A stretch of DNA of 15,742 nt, taken from positions 4,623 through 20,364 of the forward strand of contig DLFY01000064.1 in the NCBI GenBank assembly GCA_002482415.1, written 5' to 3'. Source of the DNA: Phycisphaerales bacterium UBA7708 (GTDB lineage: Bacteria; Planctomycetota; Phycisphaerae; Sedimentisphaerales; Anaerohalosphaeraceae). Of this stretch, positions 7,287 through 14,500 are shown in pieces (position 1 is the first letter of the stretch; every line of letters begins with the position of its first letter). The notes under the pieces are model-generated. The model was given only the letters and a program-made list of their open reading frames with translations, did not search any database and was not told the origin of the DNA. A program made the translations under genes and the position numbers.

Positions 7287-8318
7287 ATGAAAAAAACAGC
7301 ATTACTTACAATCGCGGGGCTGATGGCAGTGTGTTGGATGGTTCCTGCAGCGGTTGCAGCCGATGTCGATATCGTCGGCATCTGGCAGGTCAAGGCGGAC
7401 TTTAATGGCCGGGCGATGGAATCCCTTCTGTCCTTTTCCAAAGACAAGGAAGGCAAACTCGTCGGCAAGGCAATCAGCTTTTTTGGGGCCAGTGAATTAA
7501 AGGACATCAAGCTCGATGGCGACAAGCTGACCTATTCTCAGACTAACCGACGGGGCGGCGAAGAATCTGTATCGACTTTTACCGGCACGATCAAAGACGG
7601 CAAGCTCAAGGGCGCGACTTCCAGTGATTTTGGTGATTTTGATCTTGAAGGCGCCTTGATGAAGGCCAAGCCGGCGGTTGTGGGCAACTGGGAATTCCAG
7701 ACCCAGCGCGGCGACCAGACGATGACCTCGACCCTGATGGTCAGTCAGGATAAAGACGGCAAGTTTGCAGCCATCTGGAAGACTCAGCGCGGCGAAACAC
7801 CAGCGACCGATGTGGCTTATGCCGACGGGAAGCTGACCTTCAAACGCACTATGCAGGGCCGCCAGAGAGAAGGCCAGGATGCCCAGGCTCAACCCGCTCA
7901 GACGCGTGAAATGACCTATGAATTGACCGCCAAAGGCGATACGATTTCAGGCATCATGAAAACCCAGCGCGGCGAAAACCCGATCGAAGGCAAACGGGTT
8001 GGCGGAGCTTTGGTCGGAACCTGGGAATTGACGATAGCCTCAGAACGCGGCGAACGGACCCAGTGGCTGATGGTTATGCCGGATATGAGCGCTCTGTATG
8101 GCCCGGTTGCCGTGGACAAAGTGGCGATGGAAGACAAGAACATCAGCTTCACCGTCAAGATGAGCTTTGGCGAAAGAAGCTTTGAAAATCAGTTCAAAGG
8201 CCAGATCGATGGCGATAAACTGACCGGTGAAATGACCAGTCCTGCGATGGGACGTCCGGGCGAAGGTACAGATACCCCGGCCACGGTCACTCAGAAAGTT
8301 ACCGGCAAAAAGATATAG
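7287..8318 (+). CDS. Exported protein of three tandem beta-rich GxW repeats
   Basis: The 343-residue product has a classical signal peptide (MKK, hydrophobic 5-22, cleavage likely after AVAA near residue 25). The mature part is three tandem units of about 100-110 residues. They start IVGIW (29-33), VVGNW (131-135) and LVGTW (242-246), and each continues with alternating polar/hydrophobic strands and DGKL or DGDKL turns. The GxW opening followed by beta-hairpins recalls lipocalin-like small beta-barrels, so each unit may be one barrel that binds a small ligand; this is inference. KTQRGE occurs twice within repeat 2 (165-170 and 225-230). Unit 2 also carries a Gln/Ala-rich insert (about 191-207). 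No catalytic motif is seen. AAGGAG at 7273-7278 precedes ATG 7287, and the gene ends at a strong terminator. It is likely periplasmic or outer-surface, and monocistronic. Confidence 0.8.
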   Translation: MKKTALLTIAGLMAVCWMVPAAVAADVDIVGIWQVKADFNGRAMESLLSFSKDKEGKLVGKAISFFGASELKDIKLDGDKLTYSQTNRRGGEESVSTFTGTIKDGKLKGATSSDFGDFDLEGALMKAKPAVVGNWEFQTQRGDQTMTSTLMVSQDKDGKFAAIWKTQRGETPATDVAYADGKLTFKRTMQGRQREGQDAQAQPAQTREMTYELTAKGDTISGIMKTQRGENPIEGKRVGGALVGTWELTIASERGERTQWLMVMPDMSALYGPVAVDKVAMEDKNISFTVKMSFGERSFENQFKGQIDGDKLTGEMTSPAMGRPGEGTDTPATVTQKVTGKKI

Positions 8319-8339
8319 TCATCATTTCAAACAGAAACG

Positions 8340-8376
8340 AAAAAGGCTGTCAGGGTTATCTCTGGCAGCCTTTTTT
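8340..8376. terminator. Bidirectional intrinsic terminator
   Basis: A run of five A precedes GGCTGTCAG, an 8-nt loop, then CTGGCAGCC followed by six T. The G+C-rich stem is 9 bp with one G-U pair and is extended by A-T pairs. Because A-run and T-run flank the stem symmetrically, it can end transcription of the exported-repeat gene (+) and of the LOG/nth cluster (-). Confidence 0.9.
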
Positions 8377-8381
8377 AATGG

Positions 8382-8481
8382 ATACCCAACGGGTATGATT
8401 ATTCCGCGAGCAAAAGAAGCAAGTGGTTGACGCTGCTGTACTTAGCCGCGACAAATCGGAAAATGTCAAGTAGGATCAGCA
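8382..8481 (-). repeat. Dispersed two-armed repeat, copy A
   Basis: Two conserved arms surround a variable 33-nt middle. The arm at 8382-8408 includes the hairpin ATACCC-AAC-GGGTAT. It matches the reverse complement of 10832-10858 at 26 of 27 positions. The arm at 8442-8481 matches the reverse complement of 10689-10728 at 34 of 40. This copy fills the gap between the bidirectional terminator and the LOG stop codon, beginning 10 nt after that stop in the LOG reading direction. Strand is given so that both copies read 40-nt arm first. Confidence 0.8.
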
Positions 8482-8490
8482 GGCTTGTGT

Positions 8491-9195
8491 TTATTGAAAT
8501 CCGTTCCAGGTGCGTTTGATGCCCGGCGGTTGTTTGAGGCCGCCGCGGCCATTGGCTTTATGGAAGTCGGTGATAATCTTAACCGCTTCCTGGGGATCAT
8601 CGCATAAGGTAAAGACGTTCATATCTGCTTCATCAATGTAACCGTTCTTTTTGAGCATGGTCTTGTCCACCCATTCAAACAATCCGTTCCAGTAATCACT
8701 ACCCATACAGATAACCGGAAAATAGGCCTGCTTGAGAGTCTGAATCAGGACCAGGGCTTCAAATAATTCATCCATGGTGCCGTATCCGCCGGGCATGGTG
8801 ATAAAGCCGTGGGCGTATTTGAGGAACATAACCTTGCGGCAGAAAAAGTACCGGAAATGCAGTGACATATTCTGGAATTTGTTGGGTACCTGCTCGTGCG
8901 GCAGCTCGATGTTAAGTCCGACGCTCTTGACGCCGGCTTCGCGAGCGCCTTTGTTGGCGGCCTCCATGATTCCGCCGCCGCCGCCGGTGATGACGGCAAA
9001 TCCCGCCTGGCCGCAGGCCCGAGCCGTCTCGACGGCCAGCTCATAATACTTCGTGCCCGGCTCAGTTCGAGCGGAGCCGAATATGGATACCGCAGGCCCG
9101 ATTTGGGACAGCAGCTCAAATCCTTCCACAAACTCGGCCATAATACGGAACACGCGCCAGGTTTCTTCAGCAGCAATCTTCGAATAATCAGTCAT
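8491..9195 (-). CDS. LOG-family nucleoside 5'-monophosphate phosphoribohydrolase (TIGR00730)
   Basis: LOG-family enzymes cleave the N-glycosidic bond of nucleoside 5'-monophosphates, releasing base and ribose 5-phosphate; in plants and some bacteria the substrate is a cytokinin riboside monophosphate. The 234-residue product is a Rossmann-like protein. It has SIFGSART (37-44), the phosphate-binding GGGGGIMEAANKGA (71-84), R120-K121, and the signature PGGYGTMDELFE (135-146) with the catalytic Glu. The open frame extends upstream to 9366, but ATG 9195 is chosen because the family fold begins soon after it, AAGG lies just upstream, and the extension would run into nth. It follows nth by 76 nt on the same strand. 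The substrate is not predictable; a housekeeping purine-nucleotide role is more likely than cytokinin signalling. Confidence 0.88.
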   Translation of the reverse strand: MTDYSKIAAEETWRVFRIMAEFVEGFELLSQIGPAVSIFGSARTEPGTKYYELAVETARACGQAGFAVITGGGGGIMEAANKGAREAGVKSVGLNIELPHEQVPNKFQNMSLHFRYFFCRKVMFLKYAHGFITMPGGYGTMDELFEALVLIQTLKQAYFPVICMGSDYWNGLFEWVDKTMLKKNGYIDEADMNVFTLCDDPQEAVKIITDFHKANGRGGLKQPPGIKRTWNGFQ

Positions 9196-9271
9196 AAACA
9201 CCTTTTTATCGGACAATATGTCGATTGTTTCACAACAGTTACAGATATATCGACCAAAACCAGCCGCGTGT

Positions 9272-9952
9272 TCACCATAAGTTTGGCTGATTTGCCGCCG
9301 GGCAGTAGTCGGCGATGGGGCAGGCAGGGCAATCCGGCTTGCGGGCCTTGCAGCAGGCCCGTCCATGAAAGACGATACAGTGGCTAAACAATGTCCAGCC
9401 GCCGTGTTTTTCTTTGGGTACGATATCCATCAGGTCGAATTCCAGCTTGACCGGGTCGCTGTGATTCGATAATCCCAGTCGCCGCGACAGGCGTATCATG
9501 TGGGTATCGCAGACAATACCCTGAACGCCGAAGCAGTTGCCCAGAATCACATTGGCGGTTTTGCGTCCCACGCCGTTGAGAGTCAGCAGTTCCTCCATCG
9601 TCTGGGGGACTTTTCCGCCGAAGTTGTCAATCAGGGTCTGGCAGGCTTTCTGGATGCTGGCGGCCTTGTTGCGATAGAAGCCGGTCGAGCGGATATCCTG
9701 TTCGAGTTCCTCACGGTTGACCTTGACCCAGTCCTCGGGCTTGCGATACTTCCTGAACAGGTCTTTGGTGACGATATTGACGCGGGCATCGGTGCACTGA
9801 GCCGCCAGGATGGTGGCAATCATCAGCTCCAGCGGGGCGTTGAAATCCAGTGAGACTTTGGCCTCCGGATAGGTCTTCCGCAGGATGGGGAAAAAGGCCA
9901 GTATCCGCCGACGGGCATCGTCTTTGTCGATTTTGATTTTCTTGGCAGCCAT
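9272..9952 (-). CDS. nth: Endonuclease III, DNA glycosylase/AP lyase
   Basis: Nth removes oxidised pyrimidines and nicks the abasic site in base excision repair. The 226-residue product has the helix-hairpin-helix LNGVGRKTANVILG (125-138) with catalytic Lys131, catalytic Asp149 in CDTHMIRLSRRLGL (148-161), and the C-terminal [4Fe-4S] loop C201-x6-C208-x2-C211-x5-C217, which matches the family spacing exactly. Length is normal. The ATG at 9952 has no strong Shine-Dalgarno; a CATAAT 11 nt upstream on the coding strand could be a -10 giving a very short leader. It lies between the YdjM-like gene (75 nt upstream) and the LOG gene. Confidence 0.95.
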   Translation of the reverse strand: MAAKKIKIDKDDARRRILAFFPILRKTYPEAKVSLDFNAPLELMIATILAAQCTDARVNIVTKDLFRKYRKPEDWVKVNREELEQDIRSTGFYRNKAASIQKACQTLIDNFGGKVPQTMEELLTLNGVGRKTANVILGNCFGVQGIVCDTHMIRLSRRLGLSNHSDPVKLEFDLMDIVPKEKHGGWTLFSHCIVFHGRACCKARKPDCPACPIADYCPAANQPNLW

Positions 9953-10027
9953 AATACCGGCCTATTATGCCCATTTTTCCCGGGAAGTCAATTCCCTGCC
10001 GGGCAATTCAGGTTGGATAAAGTTCTG

Positions 10028-10633
10028 CTAATTGTTGGCCAGTACGTTTTCGACCGTATTGCGACGGGCTTTGCGGATAGCCTCGATACGCTGTTTGCGG
10101 ACGCTGAAGACATCCACCAGCCAGCCGTAATAAATGGCCATCCCGCACCAGCAGGCAATGCAGGTCGTGACGACCCAGTTGCGGAGGTCATGCAGATGTT
10201 CCAGGCGTGCACCGACCATCCATTTCCACACCGGATTATCCAGCCGGAACGGCCAGAGCAATTGCACGTCTTCATGATGGATGCAGTCCACCGCGATATG
10301 AGCCCAGACACCGAGGATGCCCGACAGAATCATCCTGGTCATGATGGCCCGATACGGCAGACCCGACCAGCTCATGCTCCACTCACACAATAGACGCAGC
10401 GGGCGAATACCGTACATGGCAGCGCCATACACCGCCCCGAACAGCGCCCCGAAGATGAGAGTATGAAAATGCGCAGCCTGATGCACCGGCCAGCCGGGCT
10501 GGAATATCCAGTCCAGAATGACCTCGCAGTCAATCGCGACATTGGCCAGCACAAACACCGGCACATCGATCCATCGTCTGAACGCAAGGGCCGCCAGTCC
10601 ACTGGGGCCAAAATGATACGGCGTATAAGGCAT
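10028..10633 (-). CDS. YdjM-like (DUF457/DUF4184-type) membrane protein
   Basis: This 201-residue multi-pass membrane protein starts MPYTPYHFGP, a hallmark of the YdjM-like 'membrane-bound metal-dependent hydrolase' group. Potential metal ligands are in the usual places: H7, D35 and E37 (VAIDCE), H51/H55/H57 (HQAAHFHT), H112, and D116/H119/H120/D122 (VDCIHHED). Hydrophobic segments lie at about 25-45, 57-75, 98-118 and 154-175. The tail is strongly basic (RKQRIEAIRKARR). Hydrolase activity in this group is inferred rather than shown. The gene leads the minus-strand run toward nth and LOG. Upstream on the coding strand is GATAGT 8 nt before the ATG, and AGGGA further out, so start signals are weak. 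Confidence 0.7.
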   Translation of the reverse strand: MPYTPYHFGPSGLAALAFRRWIDVPVFVLANVAIDCEVILDWIFQPGWPVHQAAHFHTLIFGALFGAVYGAAMYGIRPLRLLCEWSMSWSGLPYRAIMTRMILSGILGVWAHIAVDCIHHEDVQLLWPFRLDNPVWKWMVGARLEHLHDLRNWVVTTCIACWCGMAIYYGWLVDVFSVRKQRIEAIRKARRNTVENVLANN

Positions 10634-10687
10634 AGACGTACACTATCCCTGGTTATTTTATCGTTAGTATTGCCCTGGAAAGAGTTT

Positions 10688-10786
10688 ATGCTGATCCTGC
10701 TTGAAAATTTCTGGTTCGTCGCGGCTAAAGAGCTATCAGCCGCCAGCCTCCAGCACTATCTTTATCACCGCGGCTGCGTAGGGTAA
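10688..10786 (+). CDS. Possible 32-residue ORF inside repeat copy B
   Basis: ATG 10688 to TAA 10784-10786 encodes a peptide beginning MLILLENFWFVAAK, with GGAAAGAG shortly upstream. Read on the minus strand, repeat copy A encodes the related LLILLDIFRFVAAK and then a different tail, and it has no ATG at the matching place. Five of seven differing bases in the aligned 14 codons are third-position. That weakly suggests coding descent, but the sample is tiny and the match may simply follow from the DNA repeat. Expression is unproven. Confidence 0.2.
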   Translation: MLILLENFWFVAAKELSAASLQHYLYHRGCVG

Positions 10787-10858
10787 CGTGACCCCGTGAA
10801 TACACGCGGCATAAAAGCGGCCTATGGCCGCCGCGGAATCATCATACCCGTTGGGTAT
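10689..10858 (+). repeat. Dispersed two-armed repeat, copy B
   Basis: The arms at 10689-10728 (40 nt) and 10832-10858 (27 nt) are inverted relative to copy A. The 103-nt middle is unrelated to the 33-nt middle of copy A and contains its own hairpins, including GCGGCC-TAT-GGCCGC. The 27-nt arm ends in ATACCC-GTT-GGGTAT, a 6-bp stem with a 3-nt loop. The element starts about 55 bp outside the start codon of the YdjM-like gene. Confidence 0.8.
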
Positions 10859-11161
10859 ACTTATGAATCCAGAAATCTATCGGCTCAAAAGACCATCCGC
10901 ACTGCAAGCGTCGTATCTTCTGAATGAATCATATCATAAACTGGTTGGGTATCTCAGTAATAGCCCTGAGACCATTTAATACTCAAATCATACCAAATTT
11001 TGTCCCGAAATGCAATAGGCTTACAGCACAGGCCGATGGTACGTCTTTTCAAGTACAAGATATACCTGCTTAAGAATGTCCACATGTATGCTTTAAGTCA
11101 AGTACACATTATTTTTATTGTGAAAACGGAACGACAATTGTCAATGATTGCCAATCTCGTA

Positions 11162-11213
11162 TGACCATCTATGCATTATTATTATAATAATCCAACCTTT
11201 CCATAGATGGTCA
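11162..11213. repeat. Perfect 12-bp inverted repeat with AT-palindrome in the loop
   Basis: TGACCATCTATG (11162-11173) and CATAGATGGTCA (11202-11213) are exact reverse complements separated by 28 nt. The loop contains the 14-bp palindrome ATTATTATAATAAT. No T-run follows the stem on either strand, so it is not a standard intrinsic terminator. A regulator site, an RNA processing or stability element, or a miniature element are all possible. Confidence 0.7.
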
Positions 11214-11240
11214 ATAAAACTCCCTCCGGCTAAACGGGAA
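11213..11240 (-). terminator. Weak candidate terminator after the GH51 gene
   Basis: In the minus direction, TTCCC, an 11-nt loop and GGGAG form a 5-bp stem (one G-U pair) followed by TTTTATT. It begins about 10 nt after the GH51 stop codon. The stem is short, so this is tentative; the longer inverted repeat just beyond may contribute. Confidence 0.35.
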
Positions 11241-11250
11241 AGATTGACGC

Positions 11251-13335
11251 TCAACGGATTTTTACAATCGTAAGCGAGTGCGGGGGCAGAGATACGGTAT
11301 TCTGCCTGAACATCATTTTCTTTGACTCAGGAACCACACGATCCGGATGTTGAATATCGTTGTAATCATCGGGTGAACTTCCGCTCAGGACAACCGCATC
11401 GAACTGCCCATCAAGGCTTCTGCCTTTCAATTCAATCGTACAGTCGGCGGGTTTTGAGGGATGACGGTTCACCATCGCGACGGAGAAGGTCTGCTTTGCC
11501 TCATCGCAGGTGACGATTGCATCCACCAGGGGAACGTACCGCTCGCCGTGGGTCAGCATCCCGGAGGTGACCGCCGAATCCATGACCTGCTTATCCAGCA
11601 GGTTGGCATACATCGAAAGGACATGAAATGTCGTCCGCCTGACAATCCCCTTCGGATGCACGTACAGGGGGCCGCGGGTATTCACGATAGGTGCGATATT
11701 GGCCATCCCGACATCATCGGCATGACGCAGGCAGGCATTGAGAAACGATGCCGAAAAGAGCGCATCGGCCATGGTATATTGCGAGGCAATCGCATTTTTA
11801 TCCCGGGCGGCAATCAGCCTCTTGACTTCGGGATCGTCGGGATTGCCGAACACCTTTCGCGGGAAACCGGGGTGATGCCAGCCGCGCAGGTTCCACTCGT
11901 CAAAGGCAATTTTAATCCTGCCGCGGTGGCCCGTTTCTTCAAGAATGTCAATAACATCGGTAATGGTTTGCTCGGGCTTCTGCGATTCCATGATGCAGGT
12001 CAGGTAATCCGGTGTCGCGTTGGTTTCCCAGGTCGCCAGCCAATATCCGTGGATGCACACATAGTCAAGATACTCTCCGGCGGCCTTGAGCAGCGGGGCA
12101 GTCCAGTTTCGATCCGCGGTTGCCGCAGCCAGCAGGATCAGGTCCTTATCCGCCTGCACCATCAATTCGGCAGATCTTCGCACCAGCGGCCCCCACTTGT
12201 CCGGAGTACTGGCGCCGATTTCATGACCGCCCCAGTTTTCGTTGCCGACGCTCCAGTATCTCACATCCAGCGGTGCATCATGGCCGCCGGTCTTACGAAA
12301 CTGGGCCATGGGGCCTGCAGCGGCGTTACAGTACCGGACCCATTCGGCCATTTCTTCCGGGGTTCCGTTGCCTGCGTTGGTACAGAAATAAGGCTCGCTT
12401 CCAACCAGCCTGCACCAGGCGACAAATTCATCGGTACCGAACTGGTTGGAGTCAATCGTACCCCATACCGGGTCGGGCGTGGGTTTACGGGAAGGACCCA
12501 CCCCGTCTTTCCAGTGATACCCGCTGGCAAAGCACCCGCCCGGCCAGCGCACCACAGACAGCTTCAATTCCTTCATCGCCGCGATCACATCCTTACGGAA
12601 TCCCTGTTGGTCGGATAACTCAGAACCCGGGTCAAATATCCCGCCGTAGATTTGATCGTGGAAGTGTTCGATAAATCCGCCGAAGATCATGGGACTGTAA
12701 GGCGTTGTTTTTGCATCTGAATCCATCGTCACGACGGCCTTCGATACCTCAGACAAGGGTAGTGGACTCAGTGAAATATCATCATACCAGGCCTGCCCGG
12801 TGGACTGGCCCCATCCGCCAAACAGGCAATTGATCTCCAGCTTCACAGGGGATTCACCGGTTCTGAAAACCGTGGATACCTCGGTCCAGTCGCAGGTGCC
12901 GTTGATCGCCCGGGTTTTGACCTGCTGCAGGTTCTGGATATTGAGCAGCGCCCCCGTAGCCCCCTGCACATTTTGGGTCTTGATCCACCCGGACAGTCGA
13001 TAGGATGTATTGGGCTGGACGGTAACCCGCGCAGTCCATGCCGCATCGGCACCGTTGGGGTTTGTTGAGCGGATGGTCACACATTGGCCGGTCCTGCCGG
13101 AGGATTCAACGCTCCATCCTGCGTTCCTGCTGGTCTGGTTCCAGGAGCGGAATTCCCACTGTTCCGGAGCACGGTCACCCGTTTCAAACGAAGGATTGGC
13201 AAGCAGGTTTTCGGCGGCTGCGTATGCGGTGGAAGACAGGCACAACAGGAGCGTTAAAACAAGGACAACCCCGGAAGCTCTCATGATGTCTGTGGCGTTG
13301 AACCGATATTTCCGATCATTCCATTCGCAACACAT
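11251..13335 (-). CDS. Secreted GH51 alpha-L-arabinofuranosidase with N-terminal CBM
   Basis: The enzyme releases terminal alpha-L-arabinofuranosyl residues from arabinan, arabinoxylan or similar polymers. The 694-residue product has a signal peptide with an unusually long N-region (hydrophobic core 22-34, cleavage near AYAA, about residues 37-40). A CBM4/9-type jelly roll follows (NLLANPSFETG at 43 to WYDDISLSPL at 183-192). The catalytic barrel begins about residue 200 (FGGFIEHFHDQIYGGIFD, 218-235). The acid/base is E366 in VGNEN and the nucleophile is E480 in FDEWN. A C-terminal beta-sandwich closes the protein. The frame is open to 13614, but ATG 13335 is chosen because AAAGGA lies 7 nt upstream and the extension would overlap the mnmE-like gene. 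ATG 13284 (MRASG) would give a shorter N-region but lacks a Shine-Dalgarno. It starts 26 nt after the mnmE-like stop, so cotranscription with housekeeping genes is possible. Confidence 0.9.
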   Translation of the reverse strand: MCCEWNDRKYRFNATDIMRASGVVLVLTLLLCLSSTAYAAAENLLANPSFETGDRAPEQWEFRSWNQTSRNAGWSVESSGRTGQCVTIRSTNPNGADAAWTARVTVQPNTSYRLSGWIKTQNVQGATGALLNIQNLQQVKTRAINGTCDWTEVSTVFRTGESPVKLEINCLFGGWGQSTGQAWYDDISLSPLPLSEVSKAVVTMDSDAKTTPYSPMIFGGFIEHFHDQIYGGIFDPGSELSDQQGFRKDVIAAMKELKLSVVRWPGGCFASGYHWKDGVGPSRKPTPDPVWGTIDSNQFGTDEFVAWCRLVGSEPYFCTNAGNGTPEEMAEWVRYCNAAAGPMAQFRKTGGHDAPLDVRYWSVGNENWGGHEIGASTPDKWGPLVRRSAELMVQADKDLILLAAATADRNWTAPLLKAAGEYLDYVCIHGYWLATWETNATPDYLTCIMESQKPEQTITDVIDILEETGHRGRIKIAFDEWNLRGWHHPGFPRKVFGNPDDPEVKRLIAARDKNAIASQYTMADALFSASFLNACLRHADDVGMANIAPIVNTRGPLYVHPKGIVRRTTFHVLSMYANLLDKQVMDSAVTSGMLTHGERYVPLVDAIVTCDEAKQTFSVAMVNRHPSKPADCTIELKGRSLDGQFDAVVLSGSSPDDYNDIQHPDRVVPESKKMMFRQNTVSLPPHSLTIVKIR

Positions 13336-13361
13336 GTTCAGGTCCTTTCCTTGAAACGTTT

Positions 13362-14498
13362 TCAGATTGTCGGGAATGTCACTCCAGCCAGGTGCTCTTC
13401 GAGGAGGTGGCGCATCCGCTGAATGTCGCGGCATTGCAGGATATCTTCCAGCAGGTGTTTTTGGCGTGGGGTGAAGGCGACCGGCTCGCCGGGGGTGAGG
13501 TCCTGTGCGCCAAGGGTTCTGGTGATGGCCTCCAGCAGGGTATCGATTCCCCGGCCGGTTTTGGCGCTGAGATAGACATGGCCGGGCTGAGGCTGTGGCA
13601 GGACGAGGTCGCATTTATTCACGACCCGAACCACGGGTATCGATTCGGGCAAAGTGAATTCGGGAACAGCAGGCTGGGTCGCATCCTGCAGCAGGATGAT
13701 ACAGTCGCAGTCTCGCAGGAGGTCCCGGGTTATCTGCTGAGCTTTAACGTCCGGGGACTGACGGATGGCCTGCGGGTCCAGGCCGGCGGTGTCGACGATT
13801 TCGGCGCGAAAAGGCCCGATTTTGATTGTGGCGCTGACCCAGTCGCGAGTCGTGCCGGCGGTGTCGGAGACGATGGCCTTCTCGCTGCCGGCCAGGGCGT
13901 TGAGCAGGGCACTCTTGCCGCTGTTGGGGGGACCAGCCAGCACAATCCGCACACCGTGGATAATCCGCCCGGCGATGACGCTGCGGTCCAGAATGTGCCG
14001 GCATTGCTGATGAATGGTATCGACAGAGGTCGTGTTATCTTCGACAAGCCAGCCGCGGACAGTCGCACTCAGGCCGGCGTTGATTTGAGCTTGAATGATT
14101 CTGACACCGTCCAGCGTTACGGCGCCAAGCTGTTCGATGGAGGCTTCTCTTTCAATCGGTGTTGCATCGGGGGCGGTGTTATCGAGGATGGTTTCCAGTG
14201 GTCCCTGCTGTGCACCGCTGGCCAGGCACAGACGCACTATCTTTTCGAGCAGGATAGGGTTGCCGTGGCAATGGATGACAAACTGATGCAGCCCTTCGCA
14301 CCCCACGACGACATCATCGATGAGATTATCCGCATCGGCGATGTGGCCGTGATAAATCCCGCCGAGTCGGAATCCCTCGAATTTGCCGGACGGTATGAAC
14401 ACGCGCCCCAGTATCGTCTCCGCCTGCGGCCCCCACAGGGCGATGCTGCCGATGGCCGAATGTCCCTTGCCCGTCAGTACGCAGACCGTTGCCGACAC
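13362..14498 (-). CDS. MnmE-like GTPase, shortened, lacking the C-terminal CxGK
   Basis: The 378-residue product has the MnmE architecture. An N-terminal formyl-THF-binding-like domain (GHSAIGSIALWG, 12-23; VIHCHGNP, 74-81) leads through a helical segment to an inserted G domain. The G domain has GPPNSGKS (189-196), TAGTTRD (213-219), DTAG (236-239), NKCD (294-297) and SAK (311-313). MnmE with MnmG modifies U34 of certain tRNAs; its C-terminal C(I/L)GK cysteine is needed for that reaction. Here the protein ends HLAGVTFPTI after about 65 residues of C-terminal helix, so the final helix and the cysteine are missing, and the total is about 75 residues below the usual 450 or so. It may be a divergent paralogue. 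The start is GTG 14498, with GGAG 8 nt upstream inside coaX, only 2 nt past the coaX stop, so the two genes are tightly coupled. Confidence 0.85.
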   Translation of the reverse strand: MSATVCVLTGKGHSAIGSIALWGPQAETILGRVFIPSGKFEGFRLGGIYHGHIADADNLIDDVVVGCEGLHQFVIHCHGNPILLEKIVRLCLASGAQQGPLETILDNTAPDATPIEREASIEQLGAVTLDGVRIIQAQINAGLSATVRGWLVEDNTTSVDTIHQQCRHILDRSVIAGRIIHGVRIVLAGPPNSGKSALLNALAGSEKAIVSDTAGTTRDWVSATIKIGPFRAEIVDTAGLDPQAIRQSPDVKAQQITRDLLRDCDCIILLQDATQPAVPEFTLPESIPVVRVVNKCDLVLPQPQPGHVYLSAKTGRGIDTLLEAITRTLGAQDLTPGEPVAFTPRQKHLLEDILQCRDIQRMRHLLEEHLAGVTFPTI

Positions 14499-14500
14499 GG

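Larger units (their letters stand above)
10634..11250. other. Gene-free stretch with repeats and inverted repeats
   Basis: No convincing protein gene covers these 617 bases. From left to right they hold dispersed repeat copy B (10689-10858), the hairpin GCGGCC-TAT-GGCCGC (10817-10831), and a second GTTGGGTAT about 90 bp after the one in copy B (near 10943). Next come TCTCAG-8-CTGAGA (about 10953-10972), the palindrome GACAATTGTC (near 11132-11141), the 12-bp inverted repeat at 11162-11213, and a weak terminator for the GH51 gene. The part from about 10860 onward is AT-richer than the flanking genes. It may be a former gene or a landing site for small elements. Confidence 0.6.

Noticed and set aside
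9196..9366. N-terminal extension of the LOG protein
   Set aside because: It overlaps the nth 3' end and is low-complexity Pro/Ala/Arg; ATG 9195 has a Shine-Dalgarno and matches family length.
9977..9986. Palindrome TTCCCGGGAA between nth and the YdjM-like gene
   Set aside because: Ten bases with no loop or T-run; too short to call a terminator or operator in a GC-rich intergenic gap.
11461..12618. 385-codon plus-strand open frame
   Set aside because: It is antisense to the GH51 catalytic domain and arises from the GC-rich codon pattern.
13336..13614. N-terminal extension of the GH51 protein
   Set aside because: It overlaps the mnmE-like coding sequence and would bury the signal peptide; ATG 13335 has its own Shine-Dalgarno.
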